Part shown: positions 1-9,113 of the stretch, one piece after another
Numbering within the stretch: position 1 is the first letter of the stretch
Layout: each line of letters opens with the position of its first letter
Source: Crocinitomix sp.
Lineage (GTDB): Bacteria; Bacteroidota; Bacteroidia; Flavobacteriales_D; Crocinitomicaceae
Direction: 5' to 3'
Assembly: GCA_030836155.1 (NCBI GenBank)
Contig: JAURQI010000010.1
Coordinates: 1 to 39,725 of the forward strand
DNA length: 39,725 nucleotides
Position numbers and translations under genes: made by a program
Notes under the pieces: generated by a model
What the model saw: only the letters and a program-made list of their open reading frames with translations
The model's database searches: none
Told to the model about the DNA's origin: nothing

Positions 1-2
1 AA

Positions 3-3000
3 TATGTAGAAATGGATCCAGGAGCTATTTATCGGGTGAAAATATCAGCTCGTAAAGAATACTCTTTATACGATTGTCAATTAGGTGAAGGCACAGATCA
101 GTCCATGACACAATTTAATTTCACCTCGGTCAATGAACCTTGGAATGAGGATGATTGGGAATCAGGTTACTACTATTATGATTATAATGACTACGATTAT
201 GAGTATCGTTATTCAGAGCGAGATGATCCTTGCAAGGATTCATTCTATCGCAATATGATGGTGTCGCGTAATGTATTGGTCTCGGATATTGGTGTTATAG
301 CGAAAGCGGGTGCTGATAAAGAAATGCATATTGTTTTAACTGATTTAAATACAACTGAACCGCTTTCAGGAGCTTCAATTAAGTTTTATGATTATCAGCA
401 ACAGTTTTTAGGTGAGGCGACTACAGACGGTGACGGAATGAGCATTACGCATCTTGATCGTAAACCATTTGTAGTTGTTGCTGAAAAAAATGGACAGCGC
501 GGTTACTTAAAGCTGATGGATGGTGATGCGCTTTCAATGAGTAAATTCGATGTATCTGGAGAGACCGTTCAGCATGGTGTAAAAGGATTTGTTTATACTG
601 AACGTGGTGTGTGGAGACCTGGAGATAGTCTTTTTATCTCTTTCATGTTGGAGGATAAAGAGGATTTATTACCGGAATCGCATCCAGTTGTTTTTGAATT
701 TATTAATCCAAAGGGTATCGTAGTGGATGAGCAAATCGCTACGCATTCTGTTAATGGTTTATATGATTTTAGAACAGCAACTCATCCAGACGATATAACG
801 GGTAACTATAGCGCGCGTATTACCATCGGAAATCGTAAATTCTATAAAAACATCAAGGTTGAAAGCGTGAAACCAAATCGATTAAAAGTTGATTTGAGTT
901 TTGAAGATGAAATTTTATCAAATAAAACGGGTCGAAATGTAACACTTAAATCAAAATGGTTGCATGGTGCCACAGCAGGTGATTTAAAAACGAAAGTGGA
1001 TATCCACTTAAAATCAACACGAACGCAATTTGATAAATACAATGGATTTGTCTTCGATGATCCAATAAAAGGATTTACCTCAGAGAGTAAGACCATTTTT
1101 GAAGGTCGATTGGATGAGTTTGGTCAGGTCAAATTTGATCATGGAATCTCCTTGACCAATGCAGCACCAGGAATGCTAAAAGCATATTTTACAACTAAAG
1201 TATTCGAAAAAGGAGGAGAGTTTAGTATTGATAGGACCTCGGTCGTGTATTCACCTTATTCTGAGTATGCGGGATTGCGTGTACCTGAAGGTTCTCTTTA
1301 TGGGGGAGCGCTATTGACAGACAAGAATCATTATATGGATATTGTCACCGTAAGTGAAACGGGCAAACCAGTAAGCAGCGAGGTGAAAGTGCAGGTGTAT
1401 AAGCTTTCTTGGCGCTGGTGGTGGGATAGCTATGAAAATGATGTCGCAAGTTATATCTCACGAACAGGAACAGTTCCAATTCAGACCCAAACATTGCAAA
1501 CCAACGGTGGCAAAGCTTCTTTTAAATTTCGGGTAGATCAACCGGAATGGGGTAGATACCTTGTTTTAGTTGAAGATCGTGAATCAGGACACACAACAGG
1601 AAAAATAGTCTATGTGGACTGGCCTTATTACGCCCGTTCTAACCGGAAAGATTCTGAAAACGCAACCATGCTAAGTTTTGCAACGGATAAAGAAAAATAT
1701 ATACGTGGAGAAGAGGTGACACTTTCAATTCCGACACCAGATGCAGGTAAAGCACTGGTTAGTTTAGAAAGTGGGACAAAAATTATTGATAAGTTTTGGG
1801 TCGATACAGAAAAAGGAGAAACAACTGTTTCATTTCCGACAACTGGTGAAATGGATCCGAACGTCTTCGTTCATGTTACATTGATTCAGCCTTATAAAGC
1901 GGTGACAAATGACCTGCCGATTCGAATGTATGGTGTCGTTCCGATTTATGTCGAAGATCCTGAAACGCATGTTGAACCGATTATAAGTATGCCGGATGTT
2001 TTGAGACCAGAGTCGTATATTGAAATCAAGGTCAGTGAAAAATCGAAAAAGCCGATGACGTATACGTTGGCGATTGTTGATGAAGGTTTATTAGACCTGA
2101 CCAATTTTAAAACTCCAGATCCATGGTCGCATTTTAATGCGCGAGAAGCATTAGGCGTAAAAACATGGGATATGTATGATTATGTCTTGGGCACTTATGC
2201 CGAAGAATTAGATAAACTTCTTGCTATTGGTGGAGACGAAGATGGCTCCGGCAAAAAAGCTGCAAAAGCAAATCGATTTGAACCAATGGTTCGATTTATC
2301 GGGCCTTTTGAATATGATGGATCAACAAATACGCATAAAATTGATGTTCCAAATTATGTTGGTTCGGTTCGTGTGATGGTGGTTGCAGGTGAAGAAGGTA
2401 CTTATGGCCAAGCCGAAAAAACAGTTCCGGTTAGAAGTCCACTCATGGTGCTTGGAACGTTACCAAGGGTACTTGGACCAGGAGAGCAAGTGACACTTCC
2501 TGCAAATATCTTTGCGATGGAAAAAGGTGTTAATGATGTCTCCGTTACGATTAAGACAAATGATCTATTGGCGGTTAACGGAGCACAAACTAAACGTGTC
2601 AAATTCTCAAAACAAGGGGATAAGATTGTCAATTTTGATTTAAGAGTTGCAGAAGAAACGGGAATAGCCAAAGTGAGTATTATTGCCACGGGTGGAGGAC
2701 ATAAAGCTCAATACGATATTGAATTGGATGTTCGTACGCCAAATATGGAACAGACAAAAACGGTTGAAAAAGTGCTGAATGCCGGAGAGTCATTTTCTGC
2801 AAACGTAGATTACTTTGGTGTAGGTGGAACGAATCAGGCTTATTTAGAGGTTTCAAACTTTCCACCTCTCGATCTCGGTAGACGTTTAGATTATTTGATT
2901 AAGTATCCACACGGCTGTATTGAGCAAACAACATCCTCTGTTTTTCCACAATTGTTCTTGGATGAATTAACGGATGTGGATGCCTCTAAAAAGATGGCGA

Positions 3001-4283
3001 TTCAACAGAATATCAACAACGCGATCGATCGAATAAAATTATTCCAACAAACAGGTGGAGGTTTTGCTTATTGGCCAGGTGGCGGTTATAGTAGTGAATG
3101 GGGAACTAATTATGCAGGCCACTTTTTGCTTGAAGCCGAAAAGAAAGGGTATTCCATACCGAAAACTATGAAAAATGGCTGGTTAAAATTTCAGAAAAAG
3201 CAGGCGAAATCATGGAATAAAGCGAATCAAAATGTAGATGGTCCACAATACAATGATTTAACACAGGCTTACCGTCTATACACATTGGCTTTAGCAGGTA
3301 AACCAGAGTTAGGATTGATGAATAGATTGAGAGAAAGAGGGGACTTGTCTATACCGGCAAAATGGCGTCTGGCGGCAGCCTATAAATTAGCTGGTCAACG
3401 GGAAGCAGCTTTTGGTTTGGTGAAAAATGTCAGTCGTACTGTTCCTGAATATGTTGAGTTGTCTTATACGTTCGGTTCAAACGCGAGAGATGAGGCCATG
3501 ATTTTAGAGACCTTGGTTTTATTAAACATGAAAACAGCTGGTGCCGAAATGGCAAGAAAAATAGCGAACCGATTGAATGAAGATCGTTGGATGAACACCC
3601 AAGCGACAGCTTATTCTTTATTGGCGGTCAGTCGCTTTTTAGGAAATAATAAAGCTGAAGAAAATCTCAAGTTTAATTTCGAGGTGAATGGTCAGCGAGG
3701 TAAGCGAGATACCGAAGTCAACTTAGTTAATTTCGATTTAGGAGAGGATGGCAGATCCGTTAAAGTCGAAAATGGAGGCAAAGGAGTCTTGTATGTGCGG
3801 TTGATAACGAAAGGGGTGCCTCTTGGTGGAAATGAAGAAGCAACTGCTCGTAATATCCAAATGGCTGTTCGTTATTTTGATATGAAAAATCGCCTCATCA
3901 GTGTTGATGAATTAGAACAGGGTCAAGATTTTTATGCGGAGATAAAAGTCAGTAATCCAGGAACCAGAGGTAATTTACGCGAATTGGCGTTGAGTCATAT
4001 CGTTCCGTCTGGATGGGAGATTCATAATAATCGCATGGATGAGTTTAATTCGAATGAGTCAGCCTATTTCACTTATCAGGATATTCGTGATGATCGTTTG
4101 TATACATACTTCGATTTGAACAGAAACCAGACCAAGACCTTTAAAGTGCAATTGAATTCGAGTTACCTCGGTAAGTTTTATCTACCGGGAATAGTGGTAG
4201 AGGCCATGTATGACCATTCAATTTATGCCCGCTCAAAAGGACAATGGGTTGAAGTAAAACAGGAAGACAAAGTAGATAGTTAG
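3..4283 (+). CDS. Alpha-2-macroglobulin family protein (5' partial)
   Basis: The frame stays open to the left edge (Y-V-E precede the first ATG at 12), so the gene almost certainly begins outside the window. The visible part is about 1,426 residues. Macroglobulin-type beta domains lie in the first half, including the RGVWRPGDSLF block typical of bacterial A2Ms. A helical thioester domain follows, with the motif GCIEQ (Cys969 counted from the ATG at 12), so the protein keeps the CxEQ thioester that covalently traps proteases. Bacterial A2Ms act in the envelope as protease traps and often pair with penicillin-binding protein PbpC; that partner would be outside this window. A Tyr/Asp/Glu-rich loop occupies residues about 43-72. 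A strong hairpin terminator follows directly. Family call is very secure; the true start is unseen. Confidence 0.93.
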   Translation, partial: YVEMDPGAIYRVKISARKEYSLYDCQLGEGTDQSMTQFNFTSVNEPWNEDDWESGYYYYDYNDYDYEYRYSERDDPCKDSFYRNMMVSRNVLVSDIGVIAKAGADKEMHIVLTDLNTTEPLSGASIKFYDYQQQFLGEATTDGDGMSITHLDRKPFVVVAEKNGQRGYLKLMDGDALSMSKFDVSGETVQHGVKGFVYTERGVWRPGDSLFISFMLEDKEDLLPESHPVVFEFINPKGIVVDEQIATHSVNGLYDFRTATHPDDITGNYSARITIGNRKFYKNIKVESVKPNRLKVDLSFEDEILSNKTGRNVTLKSKWLHGATAGDLKTKVDIHLKSTRTQFDKYNGFVFDDPIKGFTSESKTIFEGRLDEFGQVKFDHGISLTNAAPGMLKAYFTTKVFEKGGEFSIDRTSVVYSPYSEYAGLRVPEGSLYGGALLTDKNHYMDIVTVSETGKPVSSEVKVQVYKLSWRWWWDSYENDVASYISRTGTVPIQTQTLQTNGGKASFKFRVDQPEWGRYLVLVEDRESGHTTGKIVYVDWPYYARSNRKDSENATMLSFATDKEKYIRGEEVTLSIPTPDAGKALVSLESGTKIIDKFWVDTEKGETTVSFPTTGEMDPNVFVHVTLIQPYKAVTNDLPIRMYGVVPIYVEDPETHVEPIISMPDVLRPESYIEIKVSEKSKKPMTYTLAIVDEGLLDLTNFKTPDPWSHFNAREALGVKTWDMYDYVLGTYAEELDKLLAIGGDEDGSGKKAAKANRFEPMVRFIGPFEYDGSTNTHKIDVPNYVGSVRVMVVAGEEGTYGQAEKTVPVRSPLMVLGTLPRVLGPGEQVTLPANIFAMEKGVNDVSVTIKTNDLLAVNGAQTKRVKFSKQGDKIVNFDLRVAEETGIAKVSIIATGGGHKAQYDIELDVRTPNMEQTKTVEKVLNAGESFSANVDYFGVGGTNQAYLEVSNFPPLDLGRRLDYLIKYPHGCIEQTTSSVFPQLFLDELTDVDASKKMAIQQNINNAIDRIKLFQQTGGGFAYWPGGGYSSEWGTNYAGHFLLEAEKKGYSIPKTMKNGWLKFQKKQAKSWNKANQNVDGPQYNDLTQAYRLYTLALAGKPELGLMNRLRERGDLSIPAKWRLAAAYKLAGQREAAFGLVKNVSRTVPEYVELSYTFGSNARDEAMILETLVLLNMKTAGAEMARKIANRLNEDRWMNTQATAYSLLAVSRFLGNNKAEENLKFNFEVNGQRGKRDTEVNLVNFDLGEDGRSVKVENGGKGVLYVRLITKGVPLGGNEEATARNIQMAVRYFDMKNRLISVDELEQGQDFYAEIKVSNPGTRGNLRELALSHIVPSGWEIHNNRMDEFNSNESAYFTYQDIRDDRLYTYFDLNRNQTKTFKVQLNSSYLGKFYLPGIVVEAMYDHSIYARSKGQWVEVKQEDKVDS

Positions 4284-4292
4284 ATTATACTG

Positions 4293-4350
4293 AAGGTTAC
4301 CATCTTTTAGGACAATTAAGATTGGATGGTAACCTTTATTTGCCTTTTTC
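4293..4350 (+). terminator. Rho-independent terminator after the A2M gene
   Basis: A perfect 12-bp inverted repeat, AAGGTTACCATC (4293-4304) and GATGGTAACCTT (4325-4336), is separated by a 20-nt loop and followed by T-rich sequence ending in TTTTT near 4349. It begins 9 nt past the stop codon and isolates the A2M gene from the small lipoproteins downstream. Confidence 0.85.
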
Positions 4351-4375
4351 GTATATTTACAGCAAATTGTAGGAG

Positions 4376-4684
4376 ATGAAAACGAAATATGTATTAGCTT
4401 TTTTTGCACTAGTTACTCTAGGTGTAACAGCATGCAACAAGAATAACGGTTGTTCTCGTTCAGAGAAAGCAGTTGTCCGTGACTTTTCAGATTCAGATAT
4501 ATGTGGTCTTGTGTTCGAATTAGAGGATGATGGTACTTATCTAGAAGCGACTAATTTAAGCGATTTTCAAAAGTTTGAAGATGGAGACTTAGTCTTCATT
4601 TCGCATAAAGAATCAGCTGGTGCAAGCACTTGTGGTTTAGGTGAAATTGTTTATATCAGATGCGTTGTGCCGCGTGAGTTCTAA
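4376..4684 (+). CDS. Small putative lipoprotein
   Basis: A 102-residue protein of unrecognised family. It starts with a basic residue pair and hydrophobic stretch ending in the lipobox-like VTAC, with Cys20 as the probable lipidated residue, so it should be exported and membrane-anchored. The mature part has four more Cys (in NNGCSRS, DICGL, STCGLG, IRCVV), which could form two disulfides in the periplasm. The centre reads as beta-rich with an acidic segment (ELEDDG). The ATG is preceded immediately by AGGAG, too close to be an ordinary Shine-Dalgarno. It lies between the A2M terminator and another small lipoprotein. No function can be assigned. Confidence 0.75.
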   Translation: MKTKYVLAFFALVTLGVTACNKNNGCSRSEKAVVRDFSDSDICGLVFELEDDGTYLEATNLSDFQKFEDGDLVFISHKESAGASTCGLGEIVYIRCVVPREF

Positions 4685-4720
4685 AAACCTTTGTTTTTTT
4701 AGCAACACTTTACCTTTCAA

Positions 4721-5107
4721 TTGCGTTATACAATTGTGATCCACATTGTATATACAACGATCCTATTTTTTACGTTATTACTTTTTGGCTGTGACCGTAA
4801 AGAATTTAAATCCTATAAAGGTCAGTATGAATGTCAACTAGCTATCCGTAAGTGGGTAGATGGAGGATTGAATGAATACACAATCACTCCAGGTTATTTA
4901 ATCGAAGTCTATAAAGAGAAAAAAGAAGTCTACATTCTAGGACATCTGATTCATATTGATTCTATTGAGCCTTCATTTCCTTATGAATGGCAAGCAGGAG
5001 AAAAGCTATACAGTCTAACTTTCTTCAATGATAGTCTGCGTTATGCGGAAACGGTTCTTGGCGATACAAGTGTTAGTAATATATATGTTGGCGGGAAGGT
5101 AGATTAA
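4721..5107 (+). CDS. Small putative lipoprotein, non-ATG start
   Basis: Up to 128 residues, family not recognised. There is no ATG near the 5' end: the frame opens with TTG at 4721, with GTG at 4736 as an alternative. Both leave a hydrophobic signal segment ending at LFGC (Cys24 from the TTG), a lipobox-like site followed by charged residues (DRKEFK), typical of Bacteroidota surface lipoproteins. The rest looks beta-rich. It follows the preceding lipoprotein by 36 bp with no visible terminator, so the two may be co-transcribed. It ends 2 bp from the convergent comB-like gene. The start codon is uncertain. Confidence 0.6.
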   Translation: MRYTIVIHIVYTTILFFTLLLFGCDRKEFKSYKGQYECQLAIRKWVDGGLNEYTITPGYLIEVYKEKKEVYILGHLIHIDSIEPSFPYEWQAGEKLYSLTFFNDSLRYAETVLGDTSVSNIYVGGKVD

Positions 5108-5109
5108 AA

Positions 5110-5856
5110 TTACACTTTCACCTCGATATCAACCAACTCCAAAATATCCCCATTTAAGACAGGAATAACAGGCGCTTGATTAGGAGTAAGACAGTATTTG
5201 ATATCCTCGTTAAGATTTAGATTTTTAAGGCGTCTGCGATGAGATGAAGCCTTAAGATACCCAAAGATATTATCCTTCGCACTTAGATAAAGATACTTAG
5301 CCGCAATTGAAGAATCCTCTTCAGAGTGAAATTGTCCTGAGCTTAGCAAATGATCTAATATTGCTCCAGCACAAATTGTATCTTCTAAATTGAACTTATT
5401 TTGCCATCCTGAACAGAGGCAAAGAATGTTTTTATCTTGCTTTTCAAGCCATTGACAAAGCACATCTAAATTTGACAATGCTCCAATGACAACCTGTCCT
5501 GCTTCTTTGGCAATATGAATTGATTTTGTTCCGTTTGTTGTACTCAATACAACTGTTTGACCTTTTAATTCTGGCTTAAGGTAAGAGTAAGGTGAGTTAC
5601 CAAAGTCAAACCCTTCAACGATTTGTCCCTTTCGCTCTGCTCCGACAAGGTAACCCTTTTCTTGATATGCTCTTGCTTCTTCAATTGTTGAAACTGGAAT
5701 CAATCCTTCTACACCGTTTTGAAATGCTGCACAAATAGCTGAAGTTGCACGAAGTACATCAATTACTACAATAATGTCAAATTCGTCTTTAAAGAGTGGA
5801 AATAGATAAGGACTAAAACAAACTTCTATTTTCTTGCGACTATCGGCTGTATCCAT
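5110..5856 (-). CDS. comB: 2-phosphosulfolactate phosphatase family protein (ComB-like)
   Basis: A 248-residue protein matching the ComB family (hydrolysis of 2-phosphosulfolactate to sulfolactate, first known from coenzyme M synthesis in methanogens). Visible family blocks are IVVIDVLRATSAI near the N-terminus, the GAERKG segment, VVLSTTNGTKSI in the middle and CSGWQ..FNLEDTICAGAI further on. No signal peptide, so cytosolic. Homologues occur in bacteria that make no coenzyme M, so the physiological substrate here is open; sulfolactate or sulfonate metabolism is an inference. A TAnnTTTG element lies 13 nt upstream. It is separated from the ferredoxin gene by 139 bp and may be transcribed alone. 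Confidence 0.85.
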   Translation of the reverse strand: MDTADSRKKIEVCFSPYLFPLFKDEFDIIVVIDVLRATSAICAAFQNGVEGLIPVSTIEEARAYQEKGYLVGAERKGQIVEGFDFGNSPYSYLKPELKGQTVVLSTTNGTKSIHIAKEAGQVVIGALSNLDVLCQWLEKQDKNILCLCSGWQNKFNLEDTICAGAILDHLLSSGQFHSEEDSSIAAKYLYLSAKDNIFGYLKASSHRRRLKNLNLNEDIKYCLTPNQAPVIPVLNGDILELVDIEVKV

Positions 5857-5869
5857 GCGCCGAAAATAC

Positions 5870-5877
5870 CAAAAATA
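5870..5877 (-). promoter_or_regulatory. TAnnTTTG -7 element of the comB-like gene
   Basis: On the minus strand this reads TATTTTTG, a perfect match to the Bacteroidota/Flavobacterium -7 consensus, 13 nt from the ATG. The nearest upstream TTG is 24 nt away, longer than the usual spacing, so the -33 half is weak. Confidence 0.5.
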
Positions 5878-5995
5878 TGTGAATTAAATGGACGCAGAGG
5901 TCAAGAAAAAGCTAGAAAAGTATTCTTAAAATAGACCTAATGTCAGCAGAAAACAATGGATCAGAAGATTGTCAGAATCGAAGCAGCACTAAGTA

Positions 5996-6343
5996 TTACA
6001 GGTGCATAAAGTCTTTCTTGGCTAATAACTCTTCTTCTGTTTCACGAACATCCTCATCATCCACGCAGCAATCTACTGGACAAACCGCTGCACACTGAGG
6101 CTCCTCGTGGAAGCCAACACATTCAGTACATTTAGTTGGTACGATGTAATAAACATCCATATCTACAGGTTCATTTTCTGCATCAGCATCTGTTTCACCT
6201 TGATTAGGTGGAGTTACCATTCCTGTTAGAGAAGTTCCGTCTGAATAGCGCCATTCTGCACCACCTTCATAAATCGCGTTGTTTGGACACTCTGGTTCAC
6301 ACGCCCCACAATTGATACATTCGTCAGTTATAATAATCGCCAT
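5996..6343 (-). CDS. 2[4Fe-4S] ferredoxin (Allochromatium type)
   Basis: A 115-residue electron carrier. The first cluster motif is [12 protein letters not shown] (Cys9, 12, 15, 19). The second is C-x2-C-x8-C-x3-CP (CTEC...QCAAVCP), the long spacing of Allochromatium vinosum-type ferredoxins. About 45 residues separate the two motifs, longer than in minimal clostridial ferredoxins, and an acidic C-terminal tail ([12 protein letters not shown]) follows. No export signal, so cytosolic. It is divergent from the acyl-CoA reductase gene with 150 bp between starts; this adjacency is familiar from flavobacterial genomes but the electron partner cannot be read from sequence. Confidence 0.93.
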   Translation of the reverse strand: MAIIITDECINCGACEPECPNNAIYEGGAEWRYSDGTSLTGMVTPPNQGETDADAENEPVDMDVYYIVPTKCTECVGFHEEPQCAAVCPVDCCVDDEDVRETEEELLAKKDFMHL

Positions 6344-6371
6344 TGCTGTTTGTTTCTATTCGTTATTTTTG

Positions 6372-6400
6372 CAAATATACAGTATTGAATTTGTAATAAA
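6372..6400 (-). promoter_or_regulatory. Promoter of the ferredoxin gene
   Basis: On the minus strand TATATTTG (6372-6379) matches TAnnTTTG exactly, 28 nt upstream of the ferredoxin ATG. A TTTA (6397-6400) sits 17 nt further upstream as a near match to the TTTG/TTG -33 box. Confidence 0.55.
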
Positions 6401-6493
6401 TAGAAGTTTAACATGAAATTTAAACTAGTTCTTTCTACAGTAAGTTGTTAAAAAGAGTCAATTTTACAAATTCAAATACATAACGGTTGAGAG

Positions 6494-7537
6494 ATGAAAT
6501 TGTTTGAAAGAGTGGCGCTTATGGCGCAATTAGGTAAGGTTATGCATCATTTATCAATTGATAATGAATGGTCTGTTGATGAGATGGGTATTACAAAAGA
6601 GCAGTATGATCAGATGCAGCATGTGGTGCGCCGAGTGCACGTGCACAATGGCTGGTTTACTGAAACAGCCGTTCGAGATGCTTTTGATGGAATTTCGAAA
6701 TGGTTAGATGAAAAATCATTAACCGAATGGGCTGGCCCATATGCCAAAGAGGGCGATGCAAAGAACGTTGCTATTATTATGGCTGGTAATATTCCCTTAG
6801 TTGGTTTTCATGACTTTTTATCGGTTTTCATGAGTGGCAATAAGGCGTTAATCAAACTTTCCTCTGATGATAGACAATTATTTCCTGCCTTGTTCGAATT
6901 GATGATCGCTATTAATCCGGAAATCAAAAATTGGGTTGAAATCCGAGAAGCGCAGCTGACCGATTTTGATGCGGTTATTGCGACGGGTAGCAATAATTCA
7001 GCCAATTATTTTGAATCGTATTTTGGACGTTATCCGAACATTATCCGTAAAAATCGACATTCTATTGCTGTGTTAAAAGGGGATGAAACGAAGGACGAAA
7101 TCAAAGAGTTGGGCAAAGATGTATTTGCCTACTTCGGATTAGGATGTAGAAATGTTACACAAGTTTTAATTCCAAAGGAATTTATTTTGAGTCGATTATT
7201 TGAAGGCTTTTTCGATTATCAAGACATTGTGAATCATAATAAATATGCCAATAATTACGATTACAATAAGGCCGTTTATTTAATGAATCGTGAAGAGTTA
7301 CTAGATAATGGTTTTCTGCTGTTAAAGGAAGATGAGAAACTCTCTTCACCTTTAGGGATGTTGCATTACAAGCGCTACGAAAAGGAAGAAGATGTTACTA
7401 CCTATCTTAATGCGCACAAGGATGAGATTCAAGCTATTGTCGGAAAAGATTATATCCCCTTTGGTAAAGCGCAGTCACCAGAGTTAACTGACTATGCAGA
7501 TTATATCAATACCTTGGAATTCTTAACAAAAATTTAA
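6494..7537 (+). CDS. Acyl-CoA reductase, LuxC family
   Basis: A 347-residue LuxC-like protein (fatty acyl-CoA to aldehyde reduction, aldehyde-dehydrogenase fold). IIMAGNIPLVGFHDFLSV and GNKALIKLSSDD match the nucleotide-binding region. FGLGCRNVTQV carries the likely catalytic Cys218, with the conserved RKNRHSIAVL block ahead of it. There are no other lux genes, so this is not a bioluminescence locus. In Bacteroidota such reductases are thought to act in lipid or aldehyde metabolism, which is inference here. It is divergent from the ferredoxin gene. The ATG at 6494 follows a short GAGAG. Confidence 0.88.
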   Translation: MKLFERVALMAQLGKVMHHLSIDNEWSVDEMGITKEQYDQMQHVVRRVHVHNGWFTETAVRDAFDGISKWLDEKSLTEWAGPYAKEGDAKNVAIIMAGNIPLVGFHDFLSVFMSGNKALIKLSSDDRQLFPALFELMIAINPEIKNWVEIREAQLTDFDAVIATGSNNSANYFESYFGRYPNIIRKNRHSIAVLKGDETKDEIKELGKDVFAYFGLGCRNVTQVLIPKEFILSRLFEGFFDYQDIVNHNKYANNYDYNKAVYLMNREELLDNGFLLLKEDEKLSSPLGMLHYKRYEKEEDVTTYLNAHKDEIQAIVGKDYIPFGKAQSPELTDYADYINTLEFLTKI

Positions 7538-7658
7538 TTTAATTCGAATACGACTATCTTCCTGCATGGATCGAATGATCTGGAAACGTCGACCTAAAAC
7601 TTGTTAATATTTCAAGCAACCTCATGCAATTTTCCTTATGGAATCAGCCTAAAAAAGG

Positions 7659-7666
7659 TATATTTG
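7659..7666 (+). promoter_or_regulatory. TAnnTTTG -7 element of the phosphohexomutase gene
   Basis: TATATTTG matches the consensus exactly and ends 21 nt before the ATG at 7688. Because it lies downstream of an alternative TTG start at 7601, it argues for the shorter protein. No clear -33 TTG is visible. Confidence 0.55.
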
Positions 7667-7687
7667 CCGCATAGAATTGAACTTGAA

Positions 7688-9103
7688 ATGACAAAAATTA
7701 AATTTGGTACCGATGGCTGGAGAGCTATCATCGCAAAAGAATATACAGTCGATAACGTTGCACGCGTAAGTATAGCTACTGCAGAATGGTTATTACGTAA
7801 TTTTGAAAACCCGAGTGTGGTAATCGGTCACGATTGTCGTTTTGGCGGACCTATGTTTGTTGAAACGGCCATGAAGATCTTTGTGCATAAAGGAATTAAG
7901 GTATTTACGACCGATAAAGGATTTGTTTCTACGCCGATGATTTCATTGGCGACCTTAGAGATGAATGCATCTTTAGGTGTAGTTATTACCGCTAGCCATA
8001 ATCCACCTTCATACAATGGTTATAAACTAAAGGGACATTTTGGTGGACCTTTAGCGCCAGATCAGGTGGATGAAATTCAATCCATTATTCCTGCTTCTAA
8101 CGACATCAATTTGGATATGATTTCGCTAAAAACAGCTGAAAAAGAAGGGTTGGTTGTATATCGTGATTTAGAGGAAATTTATTTAAATCGCGTACGCAGT
8201 GTTTTCGACTTGGAGCTCATTAAAAATGCAGACTTCGGTTGGGCTTATGACGCTATGTATGGTGCCGGTCAAAACGTATTAAAACGGTTATTGCCGGATA
8301 TGACTTTCTTGCATTGTGACCATAATCCATCATTCAGAGGACAAGCGCCAGAGCCAATTGATAAAAACTTAAGGGAGTTTTCTGAATTGATTGCAAATGA
8401 CGATACAATTCATTGTGGCCTTGCAACGGACGGTGATGCTGATCGTATTGGTTTGTATGATGAGAATGGTGTTTTTGTTGACTCGCACCATATTATTCTG
8501 CTTACGATTCATTATCTCGTTAAATATAAAGGTTTGACAGGTAAAGTCGTTACAGGATTTTCGTCTACGCCACGCATTAAAAAAATGTGTGATCATTATG
8601 GTCTCGAACATGTTGAGGTACCTATTGGTTTTAAATATATATCTGTATTTATGGCAGATCCTGAACAGGATGTACTGCTTGGTGGAGAAGAATCTGGAGG
8701 TATTGCCTTAAAAATGCATATTCCAGAACGTGATGGAATTTGGATGGGTTTAACTGTATGGGAATATATGGCAAAAACTGGAAAGTCTTTAACTGACTTG
8801 ATTCAGGAGGTATATGAAATCGTCGGTCCTTTTGCTTTTGAACGCAATGATTTGCATATCAATGACCAGCTAAAGAGCAAGATTATTGACCAATGTAAAA
8901 AACGAGCGTTTAATATGTTTGGTAAATATCAAGTAGCTCGTGTTGAAGATTTAGATGGATTTAAATATTTCTTTGATGAAAACCGTTGGTTAATGATTCG
9001 ACCTTCTGGTACAGAACCTGTATTGAGAACTTATGCGGAAGCGCCAACACTTGCTGAGGCTAGAAAGATATTAGAAGCTTGCCAATTAACCATTGGCGCA
9101 TAA
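7688..9103 (+). CDS. Phosphoglucomutase/phosphomannomutase family protein
   Basis: A 471-residue alpha-D-phosphohexomutase that interconverts hexose 1- and 6-phosphates through a phosphoserine. All four active-site loops are visible: [13 protein letters not shown] with phospho-Ser103, the metal loop DGDADR (from Asp248), the sugar-binding GGEESGG and the phosphate loop [10 protein letters not shown] near the C-terminus. The frame is open up to a TTG at 7601, but [13 protein letters not shown] at 7688 is the canonical N-terminus and the promoter motif lies between the two. The exact sugar (glucose, mannose or glucosamine) cannot be fixed by reading. It is followed by aroC after 10 bp, probably as one transcript. 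Confidence 0.93.
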   Translation: MTKIKFGTDGWRAIIAKEYTVDNVARVSIATAEWLLRNFENPSVVIGHDCRFGGPMFVETAMKIFVHKGIKVFTTDKGFVSTPMISLATLEMNASLGVVITASHNPPSYNGYKLKGHFGGPLAPDQVDEIQSIIPASNDINLDMISLKTAEKEGLVVYRDLEEIYLNRVRSVFDLELIKNADFGWAYDAMYGAGQNVLKRLLPDMTFLHCDHNPSFRGQAPEPIDKNLREFSELIANDDTIHCGLATDGDADRIGLYDENGVFVDSHHIILLTIHYLVKYKGLTGKVVTGFSSTPRIKKMCDHYGLEHVEVPIGFKYISVFMADPEQDVLLGGEESGGIALKMHIPERDGIWMGLTVWEYMAKTGKSLTDLIQEVYEIVGPFAFERNDLHINDQLKSKIIDQCKKRAFNMFGKYQVARVEDLDGFKYFFDENRWLMIRPSGTEPVLRTYAEAPTLAEARKILEACQLTIGA

Positions 9104-9113
9104 AAAAGCAGAA

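Noticed and set aside
138-230. Tyr/Asp/Glu-rich stretch near the start of the A2M gene as a possible mineral- or metal-binding insertion
   Set aside because: As I recall, similar acidic Tyr-rich loops recur at this place in Bacteroidota alpha-2-macroglobulins, so it is a family feature.
5880-5995. Short plus-strand frames such as the 13-codon ORF at 5888 in the gap between comB-like and ferredoxin genes
   Set aside because: Too short, no promoter motif or ribosome site, and the next frame is a shadow of the ferredoxin gene.
6494-7537. LuxC-like gene as part of a bioluminescence system
   Set aside because: No luxA, luxB, luxD or luxE homologues nearby; LuxC-type reductases occur in non-luminous Bacteroidota.
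7601-7687. TTG-initiated N-terminal extension of the phosphohexomutase
   Set aside because: The promoter motif at 7659-7666 lies inside it, and the family begins at the ATG at 7688.
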